Assembly (NCBI RefSeq): GCF_002836775.1
Contig: NZ_PJAQ01000054.1
Coordinates: 186,001-250,000 of the forward strand
Direction: 5' to 3'
DNA length: 64,000 nucleotides
Source: Colwellia sp. 12G3
GTDB lineage: Bacteria; Pseudomonadota; Gammaproteobacteria; Enterobacterales; Alteromonadaceae
A model generated the notes under the pieces. The model was not told the origin of the DNA and searched no databases. It saw only the letters and a list, made by a program, of their open reading frames with translations. Below are positions 1 through 9,400 of the stretch, piece after piece. The translations under genes and the position numbers were made by a program. The first letter of the stretch is position 1. Every line of letters starts with the position of its first letter.

Positions 1-112
1 TGCCACAACGAGTACATTTGGCCAGTTGTCCCTGTTTTAATTGCGGCTTGTCGTAGAGCGCATCACACTGCTGACAGGCGACAAATAATAAGGTGTCAAT
101 TTTGTTGTTCAT
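1..112 (-). CDS. PqiA-family membrane protein, N-terminal fragment
   Basis: Partial gene running off the left edge. Reading the minus strand from the ATG at 110-112 gives about 37 residues that begin MNNKIDTLLFVACQQCD and continue to a second pair, CTRCG. Two CxxC pairs spaced like this at the very N-terminus are typical of paraquat-inducible protein A (PqiA/YebS) family inner-membrane proteins, which work with MCE-domain lipid-transport partners. Only the zinc-ribbon-like start is visible, so the family call rests on the two cysteine pairs and their spacing. Confidence 0.55.
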   Translation of the reverse strand, partial: MNNKIDTLLFVACQQCDALYDKPQLKQGQLAKCTRCG

Positions 113-121
113 TTAGCTTTG

Positions 122-282
122 ATACCAATGTCATTAAATTATTACCCACTTGCGCTGGTTAAAATACTCCAAGTCGGCGTTGCGCTCAATCCCAATAGCT
201 CGCTATTGCTCAATCACACTCCTTGAATCTGAAAATTTACCCTCATTGAATTTTGAACACTAAATTAATCCAAATGGTATTA
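122..282. repeat. Dispersed intergenic repeat family A, copy 1
   Basis: About 160 bp, starting ATACCAATG and ending AAATGGTAT, so the ends form imperfect terminal inverted repeats. The middle holds the palindrome CAATAGCTCGCTATTG and a conserved block GAAAATTTACCCTCATTGAA. Closely similar copies occur at 29157-29262 and 49333-49496. There is no coding capacity. It looks like a non-autonomous mobile (MITE-like) or REP-like element lying between the PqiA-like gene and the cytochrome gene. Confidence 0.75.
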
Positions 283-320
283 TTATCCATTTACCCGTTA
301 ATTTTGTAAAAATGTAATGA

Positions 321-349
321 AAAAAAAGCAGCGATAAACGCTGCTTTTT
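321..349 (-). terminator. Rho-independent terminator of the cytochrome c gene
   Basis: Stem GCAGCG / CGCTGC (328-333 with 339-344), 5-nt loop, flanked by a run of seven A before and five T after. On the minus strand it lies about 30 nt after the cytochrome stop codon, with a 7-T tract. The flanks would also allow weak termination on the plus strand. Confidence 0.85.
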
Positions 350-381
350 AGAAACTTATTAATGAAGCAACCAGGCCATTA

Positions 382-1338
382 TTATTTTAATGACGTGATG
401 TATTGTGAAACAGCTTCAATATCAGCATCTGATAATTTAATGGCGATATTACGCATAATGCCATTATTGTCATTACCACGACTTCCATCACGGAAGCTAG
501 CCAATTGCTTTTTCAAGTAATCCTGACTTTGTCCAGTAATGCTTGGGAAACCAGCTTGCTTCATGCCCTTACCTGTAACACCATGACAAGCAATACAAGC
601 GGTAATACCTTTAGCAGCATCGCCACCTAAGTATAATTTATGTCCAGCTTCGTTTGACTCACCAGTACCTGCTTTAGTTGTTTGTACTGCAAAAAATGCC
701 GCTAAGTCATGCATGTCTTCTTGAGTTAGCCCTGCAACCATACCGGCCATTACTGGGTCTTTACGGTTACCTGATTTGAAGTCAGCTAATTGCTTAGCAA
801 GGTAGTTAGCACTTTGACCAGCAAGACTAGGGTACATAGGTATTAAGCTGTTACCGTCAGCACCGTGACAAGTTGCACATACCATTGTTTTGCTCTTACC
901 TGCGGCTACATTACCTTTGTAAATTGCTGCTGCTGGTGTAGACGAAACGATTTCAACAGTACCTGCTGCAGGAGCGGCACTTGTTGGCGCTGCATCTGCA
1001 CTTGTATCTGAACTTGCTGCTGCAGCTTGTTCGTTTACATTAGGTAAACTTGAAAAATGAGCGGCTAAATCAGCCATATCTTCATCAGATAAGTTAGCCG
1101 CCATAGGTGCCATCATGGCATCAGTACGAGCGCCTGACTTAAAATCTTTTAATTGCTTGATGATATAAGCATCATTTTGACCAGCAAGGTTAGGAAACAT
1201 AGGACTTGCACTAACGCCGCTAGGACCGTGACAGGCACTACAAGCACCTGATTTTTCTTTACCTGCGTTTGCATCTGCGGCTTGTACAGCACTTACTGAA
1301 CTTAAAGCTACAAATAGCGAAAAGATAATTTTTTTCAT
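382..1338 (-). CDS. Tri-haem cytochrome c4-like periplasmic protein
   Basis: A 318-residue secreted cytochrome. A signal peptide (about residues 1-20, ending VQA) is followed by three class I cytochrome c domains with CxxCH haem sites: CSACH (residues 33-37), CATCH (about 153) and CIACH (about 245). Each domain has a downstream Met in a c4-like context (for example MMAPMAANLS and VMAGMVAGLT). An Ala/Ser/Pro-rich linker separates domains 1 and 2. Cytochrome c4 normally has two haems and about 200 residues and passes electrons from the bc1 complex to terminal oxidases, so this form has one extra domain. It is divergent from engB, the usual neighbour of c4 genes in gammaproteobacteria. Its own terminator follows the stop codon. 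Confidence 0.88.
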   Translation of the reverse strand: MKKIIFSLFVALSSVSAVQAADANAGKEKSGACSACHGPSGVSASPMFPNLAGQNDAYIIKQLKDFKSGARTDAMMAPMAANLSDEDMADLAAHFSSLPNVNEQAAAASSDTSADAAPTSAAPAAGTVEIVSSTPAAAIYKGNVAAGKSKTMVCATCHGADGNSLIPMYPSLAGQSANYLAKQLADFKSGNRKDPVMAGMVAGLTQEDMHDLAAFFAVQTTKAGTGESNEAGHKLYLGGDAAKGITACIACHGVTGKGMKQAGFPSITGQSQDYLKKQLASFRDGSRGNDNNGIMRNIAIKLSDADIEAVSQYITSLK

Positions 1339-1551
1339 TGAGTTGCTCTCTGCTTGTCATTAATTACGTAGCTGTTTGAATCATAATAATAGCTATCTAA
1401 TTAAAAAATGATAAAAAAGTATGATGGATGTGTCGGCATTTTACACGAATATTAGCGCCGTGTAATAGTGGATAAGTAAAAATCGAGCAAAAAAAAGCGT
1501 AATTTCACTGTTTTATGCATTTATTTAATAATAAAAGCGAAAGAAAAACGC

Positions 1552-1557
1552 TATAAT
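1552..1557 (+). promoter_or_regulatory. Candidate -10 box of engB
   Basis: A perfect TATAAT lies 18 nt before the GTG start codon at 1576, implying a very short 5' leader of roughly 10-13 nt. No convincing -35 hexamer sits 16-18 nt upstream, so the assignment is tentative. No strong Shine-Dalgarno sequence is visible before the start codon. Confidence 0.4.
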
Positions 1558-1575
1558 GGCGAAAATTTTAAACGA

Positions 1576-2259
1576 GTGAAGCCCTTGTCTTCTACAAAGA
1601 TACATTTAACTAAAGCCGCCTTTACCATTAGCGCCCCAGATATCCGTCGTTTACCGGCTGATTCTGGTATTGAAGTTGCTTTTGCTGGGCGCTCTAATGC
1701 AGGTAAATCAAGCGCTTTGAATACGCTAACCAATCAGCGTGGTTTAGCTCGCATTAGTAAAACTCCAGGTCGAACTCAGCTTATCAATGTATTTGAAGTA
1801 GCAGAGAATCGACGCCTTATCGATTTACCCGGTTATGGTTTTGCCCAAGTGCCATTAGCCATGAAGAAAAAATGGCAAAAAGCGTTGGGTGAATACCTCG
1901 AAAAACGTCAGAGTCTAAAAGGACTCGTCGTTTTAATGGATATCCGTCATCCATTGAAAGACTTAGACATGGATTTAATACAGTGGGCCGCAGATAGCGA
2001 CTTACCCGTATTAGCTTTATTAACTAAGTGTGACAAATTATCACAAGGTAAACGCAGCTCTGAAGTACTTGCTGTGAAAAAAGCGTTAGCATCATTAAAT
2101 GCTGATATTAAAGTACAGGCTTTTTCTTCGCTCAAATATACGGGCAAAGAACAAGCTGATGCCATTATTTGTGAGTGGCTTGAACAAGAAGCAGAAGACT
2201 ATGTACTACCTGATGAAGATGACTTTGATGATTCAGATGAATTTACTGAAGAAGATTAA
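1576..2259 (+). CDS. engB: Ribosome biogenesis GTPase EngB (YihA/YsxC)
   Basis: A 227-residue TRAFAC GTPase needed for assembly of the large ribosomal subunit. Visible motifs are the P-loop GRSNAGKSS (about residues 38-46), the G2 region around KTPGRTQ, G3 in DLPGYGFA, G4 TKCD and the late G5 region (AFSSLKYTG). An acidic tail ([11 protein letters not shown]) extends the C-terminus. The start is a GTG at 1576; there is no in-frame ATG nearby, and the next upstream ATG (1556) is out of frame. It is divergent from the cytochrome c4-like gene, a conserved arrangement. A terminator follows at 2344-2375. Confidence 0.96.
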   Translation: MKPLSSTKIHLTKAAFTISAPDIRRLPADSGIEVAFAGRSNAGKSSALNTLTNQRGLARISKTPGRTQLINVFEVAENRRLIDLPGYGFAQVPLAMKKKWQKALGEYLEKRQSLKGLVVLMDIRHPLKDLDMDLIQWAADSDLPVLALLTKCDKLSQGKRSSEVLAVKKALASLNADIKVQAFSSLKYTGKEQADAIICEWLEQEAEDYVLPDEDDFDDSDEFTEED

Positions 2260-2343
2260 TATTGTCGTAAAGTAAGATTGTCATAAAGTAAGAGCAGCGC
2301 AAAGTGATATGAAGGTACAGTAAGTAAACCGTACTGTTAAAGA

Positions 2344-2375
2344 GGGAGAAAGCATTACGCAATTCTCCCTTTTTT
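2344..2375 (+). terminator. Terminator of engB
   Basis: Stem GGGAGAA / TTCTCCC (2344-2350 with 2363-2369), 12-nt loop, followed by six T. It lies 85 nt after the engB stop codon and before the convergent ABC transporter gene. Confidence 0.85.
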
Positions 2376-2432
2376 GTGCCTGTTTTTTGGTAATGACTTA
2401 ACCAGACTTAAGTTAAATAATTACCCGTGATA

Positions 2433-4238
2433 CTAGCTTAGTTTTTTGAACTGTAATTCCACTAACCGTTGATACAACTCGCAGTTCTGCAATAACGATT
2501 GATGATCGCCCATTTCGATTATACTGCCTTGATCTAATACCGCAATTTGATCAGCATGTTGTATTGTTGATAATCGGTGCGCGATTATAATGGTGGTGCG
2601 GCCACGCATTAATTCTTCTAATGCTTGTTGCACATGATGCTCACTTTCACTATCAAGGGCACTGGTCGCTTCATCTAATAACAAAATATGTGGGTCTTTT
2701 AATATTGCTCTTGCGATAGCGATACGTTGGCGTTGACCGCCAGAAAGACGCACACCGCGCTCACCTAAAAAGCTATTATAACCTTCAGGTAATTGGCTTA
2801 TAAACTCATGAGCATGGGCTTTTTTAGCCGCCGAAATCACTTCTTCATCACTCGCCTCTGGTTTGCCGTAACGTATATTGTGAAAAACATCACTGCTAAA
2901 TAATGCCGGCTGTTGAGGCACTAAAGCCATTTGTTGGCGAAGATCTATTGGATCAAGCTGACGTATATCTGTACCGCCTAGGGTAATACGACCAGACTGA
3001 GGGTCATAAAAACGTTGTAGTAACTCAAATAGCGTTGTTTTCCCAGCGCCAGATGGACCGACTAAAGCCAATACCTTTCCTTGCGAAGCGACTAAGTTAA
3101 GCATTTTTGTTGCCGCTTGATCCGGCCGAGACGGGTAGTTAAAACTTACCGCTTCAAAGGCAATTTGTGCGTTGAGATCTTTAGCTGAAATAGTATTTTT
3201 AACAGGAGGCAGGATATGGCTTTCAACCTGTAAAATCTCAATTAGTCTTTCGGTAGCACCAGCTGCACGCTGTAACTCACCTAAAACTTCTGAAATAGTG
3301 GCTAAAGAAGACGCGACTAAAATGGCATAAAAGACAAAAGCGCCTAAATCACCACCGCTCATTTTACCTTGAATAACATCGCTACCGCCGACCCATAACA
3401 TGCCGGTAATGGCGCCAAAAACAATAATAATAACACCGGCAATTAATGTCGCACGCTGCATTATACGATTGCGACCAATATTAAATGATTTTTCAACTTC
3501 TTCACCAAAGGCGAGTCTTTCATAGGGTTCGTGGGTATAACTTTGCACCGTTTTAATATGTTCAATTGCTTCGCCAGCATAACTACCAACATCGGCCATT
3601 GAATCTTGGCTTTTACGAGATAATTTTCTTACCTTACGACCATAAAACAATATTGGCACCAAGATAAAAGGCACCGACAGTAAAACAATAAAAGTGAGTT
3701 TGATATTCGTGGCGAATAACATCACTAAGGCACCGAGTAGCATTAATACACTGCGGATAGCCATAGAAAATGAAGAGCCAATAATACTCTGTAATAAGGT
3801 AGTATCGGTGGTGATACGCGACATAATATCGCCACTACCATGGGTTTCAAAATAGCTGGGGTGCAAGGTAATGACATGATTAAACACGGCCAAGCGAATA
3901 TCAGCACTAACCCGTTCACCTAACCAGGATACCAAGTAAAATCGAGAAAATGTCCCCCCAGCAATTAATACGGTAATAGCCAATATAAAGAGTACTGCTT
4001 GCTGTAATTGCTCAATGGATTGTTGAGCAAAACCCTCATCAATGAGCATTCTAACTCCTTGACCCACAGACAGCATTACCGCAGCGGTAAAAATTAGTGC
4101 AATGAAAGCGGCTAATACGTGACCTTTATAGGGACGAATAAATTGAATGAGTTCAAAGAGTATGGCAACTTTCTTAGTTGGCTCATTCTTGTTTGAAGCT
4201 GATTTTGTAAGTGAGTCGGCTGAGGATTTTTCCGACAT
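2433..4238 (-). CDS. ABC exporter, fused permease/ATPase (MsbA-related)
   Basis: A 601-residue half-transporter. About six membrane segments occupy residues 40-320, starting with AAFIALIFTAAVML. The nucleotide-binding domain has Walker A GPSGAGKTT (about residue 392), the signature LSGGQRQRIAIARA, Walker B ILLLDEATSALD and the H-loop in IIIAHRLSTI. It should act as a homodimer in the inner membrane and export a hydrophobic or lipid-like substrate; the sequence does not reveal which. The length and motifs match the MsbA-related subfamily rather than MsbA itself, and no lpxK follows it. It is convergent with engB and appears to be a single-gene unit. Confidence 0.9.
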   Translation of the reverse strand: MSEKSSADSLTKSASNKNEPTKKVAILFELIQFIRPYKGHVLAAFIALIFTAAVMLSVGQGVRMLIDEGFAQQSIEQLQQAVLFILAITVLIAGGTFSRFYLVSWLGERVSADIRLAVFNHVITLHPSYFETHGSGDIMSRITTDTTLLQSIIGSSFSMAIRSVLMLLGALVMLFATNIKLTFIVLLSVPFILVPILFYGRKVRKLSRKSQDSMADVGSYAGEAIEHIKTVQSYTHEPYERLAFGEEVEKSFNIGRNRIMQRATLIAGVIIIVFGAITGMLWVGGSDVIQGKMSGGDLGAFVFYAILVASSLATISEVLGELQRAAGATERLIEILQVESHILPPVKNTISAKDLNAQIAFEAVSFNYPSRPDQAATKMLNLVASQGKVLALVGPSGAGKTTLFELLQRFYDPQSGRITLGGTDIRQLDPIDLRQQMALVPQQPALFSSDVFHNIRYGKPEASDEEVISAAKKAHAHEFISQLPEGYNSFLGERGVRLSGGQRQRIAIARAILKDPHILLLDEATSALDSESEHHVQQALEELMRGRTTIIIAHRLSTIQHADQIAVLDQGSIIEMGDHQSLLQNCELYQRLVELQFKKLS

Positions 4239-4478
4239 AATATCCCTTAGTTTATTGCTAGTAATAATGTGGGTTAAGCGACTAGCGGATGAGTGATTGC
4301 CAATAGTTTACGCTTTTCATAACCGTTGAACTAGATAGCATTATCTAAATATGTAAGAGCAAGTTACCTTTCAAAGGGGAAACCTGAAAAAATTTACCTA
4401 GGGGAGTTAATATGTAAGGGATTGTCAGATAAAGCATCATCATCAAAAATCGAGATATGTTCACTGAATTTTAGACAG

Positions 4479-4531
4479 AAAAAAGCCGATGGTATTATCT
4501 TTACTACTAAGTAGGCAAGAAAGGCATCGGC
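4479..4531 (-). terminator. Terminator of a degraded minus-strand gene
   Basis: Long hairpin with arms GCCGATG and CATCGGC (4485-4491 with 4525-4531) plus inner pairing around CTACT/AGTAG. On the minus strand it ends in six T. No intact gene now reads into it, so it probably belonged to the remnant at 4.7-5.3 kb. Confidence 0.6.
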
Positions 4532-4571
4532 ATAAGCTTATGGGGAAGCTACAAAAAATTATTACAATAAG

Positions 4572-4648
4572 TGTTCGCTTAAGAACAAAGTGATTATAGA
4601 GTAGGAACTCTATATAAGTAAAGCTATTTCTAGAGTAGTTACTCTTTT
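4572..4648. promoter_or_regulatory. Three short palindromes of unknown role
   Basis: GTTCGCTTAAGAAC (about 4573-4586), then AGAGTAGGAACTCT (4598-4611) and AGAGTAGTTACTCT (4632-4645). The last two share the arms AGAGT/ACTCT around a 4-nt spacer and start 34 bp apart, as paired operator sites often do. No intact gene starts here to assign them to. Confidence 0.3.
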
Positions 4649-4966
4649 TATTTGATTTAGATCATTATTAAGGCGTTTATGGTGTGTGGATATTCATAAA
4701 TGATGAGAAACGAATCATTTATGAGAAAATTTAACATATTAGTTACGTTTTGTGATTGTTCCTAATCTTGGAAATAAACCTCCCGTATGATCACTAATGG
4801 CTAATTGAAGCCATAAAGTATTCGTGGATAATAATGTCTGCAAATTCAAAAAGCCGTCTTTACAAGCAAATATTATAACCATAGCAACTTGCCCAAACGG
4901 TTCTAAAGTATGATGTTTTATTGTCACAGTATTTTGCTGAAATTCTATGCCGTCTAAATTTGTATG

Positions 4967-5359
4967 TTACTTATGACCGGTTGCTTTTTCCAGAAAACAC
5001 CAAAGAATTGGCATAGTAAGCATGTGAAGTATGATACTTCTTTGTCGACTTACAGGAAGACCATTTACACCATCAACGCCACCATCTGCCACTAAATCGG
5101 TCCACCCAGAGTCATCAAAGAAATTCTGAGTATTAGAGCCTATAATACGTAATTGTTCAGTTGTATCGAATAATGAAAAATAAAAACCTTTTATTGTTCC
5201 GTTAGTTGAGGTAAATGAAAGCCACTCATCGCTACTTATATTATCAATCTGACCCCAGTTTGAGTCACCATTACCCGTATCGACACCTAAACCGTCGTTG
5301 TTGTCAAAATTTGCTTCCTCAATAATCGCAACATTGTAGTGGCATAATGAACTTGGCCA
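4967..5359 (-). pseudogene. Start-less remnant of an unidentified gene
   Basis: An open frame of about 130 codons with no start codon, continuing in the same frame after the stop codon of the recombinase remnant. It reads, in part, ANFDNNDGLGVDTGNGDSN and later DDSGWTDLVADGGVDG, an acidic and glycine-rich composition common in secreted bacterial proteins. It ends at a stop codon at 4967-4969. The missing 5' end at the recombinase junction suggests truncation by the integration or deletion that brought the recombinase here. Function unknown. Confidence 0.4.
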
Positions 5360-5976
5360 CTACTTTTTAAGCTTTAATTCCTTTTTAATACGGTAGACTG
5401 TAGCAACGCCACACTCTGATATTTTTGCTACTTCTTCAGCAGTAAGGTTTTTGTTTAAGTATGAAAGTACCTTAGCTCTAATCTCTTGGTTCTTAGTACT
5501 TCCGCCAATCTTTTTACCTGCACTTATAGCACGCTGTTGTCCTTGTTTGATTCGTTCTATGCGCTTGTCGTTATCAATACGAGCCATTGTCGCCATAAGA
5601 TCTAAAAGCATGTTATTGATAATCGATAATATGCTAGCGGTGATATCATCAGAACTCAAAAGAGTAGGGTAGTAGGAAGATCAACAACGACAAGCTTAAG
5701 CCCTTTATCACTGATGATAGCTTTTAGTTTCTCCCAGTCACTCATAGGTAATCTCGATAGTCTATCTACACTTTCAACAAGTAAGATTTCACCTTGTTCT
5801 GATTCATCTAATAGCTTGTTTAATTGAGGTCTATTGAGTTTAGTTCCAGAGAAGCTTTCAATGTACTTGTCAGCTATTTCTAGCTTATGCGCTTTGCAGA
5901 ATTCTGTCAGTAATTGCATAGCTCTATTTGCATCTGGCTCTTTAGTTGATGCTCTTAAATAAATTCTTGTATTCAT
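5360..5976 (-). pseudogene. Serine recombinase (resolvase family), frameshifted
   Basis: Two overlapping frames (5656-5976 and 5360-5659) together make one resolvase/invertase-type recombinase of about 200 residues. The first carries the N-terminal catalytic part: RIYLRASTKEPDANRA with the nucleophile Ser, then VESVDRLSRL and LVVVDLPTT, before it stops. The second resumes with LLSSDDITA, continues through the long dimer helix (NNMLLDLMATMARIDNDKR) and ends in a helix-turn-helix (TAEEVAKISECGVATVYRIKK). The frame slips by one base between DLPTT and LLSSDD, near CCC and TTTT runs at about 5665-5675, which would kill the protein unless it is a sequencing error. A stem-loop (5336-5363) overlaps the stop codon. 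Repeats upstream may be its recombination site. Confidence 0.8.
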
Positions 5977-6019
5977 AACAACTCACTATTTTTTATCAAT
6001 GAATACAGGCAGCTTAATG

Positions 6020-6130
6020 ATTATTGATAAACTATCAACCAATATTCTGACAACATTAATTGATAGGTTTTTTATACTGATATGATGTTAAAAATAGTTA
6101 TCACTAGCTCATAGTTGATTGATAGTTCCA
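6020..6130. repeat. Possible recombination (res-like) site of the serine recombinase
   Basis: Immediately upstream of the recombinase start are several repeats of the half-site TTGATA/TATCAA: ATTGATAAACTATCAA (6023-6038, a near palindrome), AATTGATAGG (6058-6067), and AGTTGATTGATAGTT (6112-6126). Clustered inverted half-sites next to the gene are how resolvases organise their res sites. The rest of 5977-6424 is AT-rich. It includes a 35-codon minus-strand frame ending at about 6139 (reads VTRSLRNAQKVTMFSKAEC) that has no start codon and looks like a leftover piece. Confidence 0.35.
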
Positions 6131-6424
6131 CTTTGTTCAAATTAGTCGCTTTGAATAAGTTTCTGTGGCGCTATGGGCACATTCCGCCTTAGAAAACATG
6201 GTCACTTTTTGCGCATTTCGTAAGCTACGAGTGACTAAATCAATACTTCAGCTCCTACCACAACAATGTCATTAACTTAATCATTTAACACATTTAAATA
6301 CAGTACCTAATTTTTCTCCATGGTACGCCAGTTATTTTGTTCTCATATAAACCCTCAATTAAGTCAGCTGATAGAATATGCCTGACTCGCTACGTATAAA
6401 AAGGTAAGGTACTCACCAATTAAA

Positions 6425-9400
6425 TCAATGCCCTTTATTCAAAAATTGTTTTAAGGTATCGAGTACTCGATCTTTATTAATTGGCTTAACCAAGTAATCA
6501 TCCATACCTGCATCTAAACATTTTTCTTTATCACCGAGCATCGCATTAGCTGTCATCGCCACAATTGAAATATCTTGATACCTTTCTCCAGCTTTACCGG
6601 CACGAATTAACGTTGTTGCTTCGTAACCATCCATTTCAGGCATTTGACAATCCATAAAAATAAAATCAAAAGGCTGGCTGTCATCACTTGAGTTAAGTTT
6701 TTCAAGCGCATCTCGACCATTGACGGCAATAACGCATTGACTCAAGCCTATTTTCTTTAACATCCCCATAGCAACCATCTGATTGATTCGATTATCTTCA
6801 ACGAGTAATAACTTAATTCCTTGTAACCAATCCGTGTCGGTATCTTCAGGTTTTGCTATGTCTTGTGTCACGGTATTACTCGCTTTATTTTTTTCGAACG
6901 TATCTATTAAGCTATTTAAAGCTTGATGCAAATTTTTTGTAATCACGGGTTTAGGGAAGTGACCATCAATGCCAATTTGGGTGCAATCAATTAAATCATG
7001 CTGGGTAGCCATTGGCGTCATAAATATTATCTTTAGTTGATCTAATAATGAAGAAGAGCGAAGCGTTTTTACTAAGGACAAAGCATCTATATCAGTTATC
7101 TGACGGTTTAGTATCATAAGATCAAAACAAGAATTCTCTGACGATTCTGTTAATACAGACAATGCATGCTTACCACTTGTCATCAGGTGAGCATCAATGT
7201 GCCAAGCAAGCAGTTGTCGCTTAATCATGTCACCACAAGCGTGATTATTTTCAACAATAAGCACTCGTTTACCTTGTAATTCTTTTATCGGAAGAGACTG
7301 TAAAGAATTAGGCGATTTTTCTATGATTAACTCGCAACTAAAAGTGCTTCCTTGACCCTCAATACTTTCTACGCTCACACTCCCCTGCATACACAAACAC
7401 AACTTTTTAACGATAGCGAGCCCAAGACCCGTTCCACCATATTTTCTCGTAGTTGAAGCGTCTACCTGGCTGAATGCCTCAAATAAACTGTCTTGTTTAT
7501 CTTTTGAAATACCAATGCCGGTATCAGACACCGCAACAATAATACGCCAATGGCTTGGTGAGTATTCCTGCTGACTAATGCGAATAGTGACTTCACCCTG
7601 CTCGGTAAACTTAATTGCATTCGCCAACAAATTTGTGAATATTTGACGGATGCGGTTAGAATCTCCCTTCACTAGAGATTCTTCGATATCAACAAGATCC
7701 AGTATTAATTCTAAATTTTTATGTTGCGTTTGTTGTGCGAAGGCCTCAGCCAAGTCACCTGCCATTTCACGCAGATTAAAACTGATATTTTCAAGTTCTA
7801 ATTGATTAGCATCAATTTTTGAGAAGTCCAACACGTCATTAATCAATGATAACAGTGATTTGGCGCTTTGCTCGGCGATTCCAATACGATGTTGTTGTTC
7901 TTGATTTAGCGGTGATTCTTTGACTAAATCAAGCATGCCAATAACGCCATTCATCGGTGTTCTGATTTCATGACTCATGCTGGCAAAAAATTCATTCTTG
8001 GCCCTAACAGCTATTTCTGCTTGCTCTTTAGCTTTGGTTAGCGCTATTTCATTTTCAATTGTTTCGGTAATGTCATAGTTCACCCCTATCATTGAAATAG
8101 GTTTTTTGTCATCATCAAAACTAAGAATTGCCGCCGCTTTGATGTGTTTTATTTTTCCATCTGGCCAAATAATTCTAAATTGAGAATCAAACTTACAACG
8201 ATCTTTAATGGCTTGTCGTAACTGCTCAGTTGTTCTCTTGATATCTTCAGGATGTAACCCGTGCTCCCATGACTCATAAGCACCAGAAAATGTATCAGGT
8301 GTAATGCCATACAGCTTAAACATCCAGTCATCCCATTTCAATTCATCCGTGATGAGATTTAATTCCCAGATCCCAATACCTGCAGAATCTGCCGCTAAAG
8401 TGATACGTTGACTATGTGCTGCTATTTTATGTTGTGCACTCATTTTGTCGGTAATGTCTTGAAACGAGCCAAACAATCGAATGCACTGCCCATTTTCAAA
8501 ATCTGACTGGCCGCGAGCTGACACCCAAACTTCATTGCCTTTTGCCGTAATAAGTTGGAGCTCTTGTTCGAAGGATTTTCCCTCACTAATACATTTTTTT
8601 ATTAATATCTCGATGGTTTCTCGACTTTCTCCCTCTTTATAAAAGTTAATAGCTGTCGCTAATTCAGGTTGATAATCACTTGGCAATTCATGTATCTCTT
8701 TTGTCATGTCTGACCAAAAAAGACTATTATTAACCATATCAATTTCCCAAGCGCCGATACGTGCTTGTTGCGCCATTTGCTCCATTATTGATTGTTGTGA
8801 TATCAATTTATTTTGATGGTTAGCTCGAGTTAATTCGGCGCTTATCCAATAAGAGAATAATTGAATTAATTCTAACTCACGATCGGTAAATGGTTTAGGT
8901 GATGGCTCTGGGCCTGAAAAATTTAGCGTACCATATCGGTGACCTTCCACCACTAACGGTACGCCAATATAACTTTCTAAACCAAAAGCGTGATAACACG
9001 GGTGCTCTTTTATTTCACTTTTACCTGCCTGGTGAAAGGCGATAGGATTGTCTGCTTTTAGGGTATGGCAACAATAAGTACTTCCTAATTCAAACTTATC
9101 ACCAGGATTAATTTCTTGATTGGGAGTATGGCAATACATAACTCGATATTCTTGATCATGAATTTGGCTGATCAAGGCTAAGGGTAAATTAAATATTTGT
9201 TTACCAAGTATCAATATATCTTGAATTTTTTCATTGAGTGTTTTGTCTACATCGGAAGTGATTTGATGCAAATGATTGAGTGCTAGTTCAGTTTGCTTAA
9301 TATCGCTAATATCGCTTTGAATGATGATAAATGACTCAATTTTATCTTCAACATTTAACAGTGGAACTATTGTGGTATTTAACCACAATTCTCGCCCCCC

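Larger units (their letters stand above)
4239..5359. other. Gene-poor stretch with a gene remnant, terminator and palindromes
   Basis: About 1.1 kb without an intact gene. From left to right it holds: an uncharacterised AT-rich part (4239-4478); a minus-strand terminator (4479-4531); the perfect palindrome CATAAGCTTATG (4531-4542); three short imperfect palindromes (4572-4648); a 62-codon minus-strand frame (4739-4927) that matches nothing I know; and a start-less open frame (4967-5359) next to the broken recombinase. The layout suggests a degraded gene that keeps its original terminator. Confidence 0.6.

Noticed and set aside
5640-5700. Programmed frameshift in the recombinase, as in some insertion-sequence transposases
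   Set aside because: No convincing slippery heptamer or stimulatory structure at the junction, and this recombinase family is normally made from one frame. A mutation or sequencing error is simpler.
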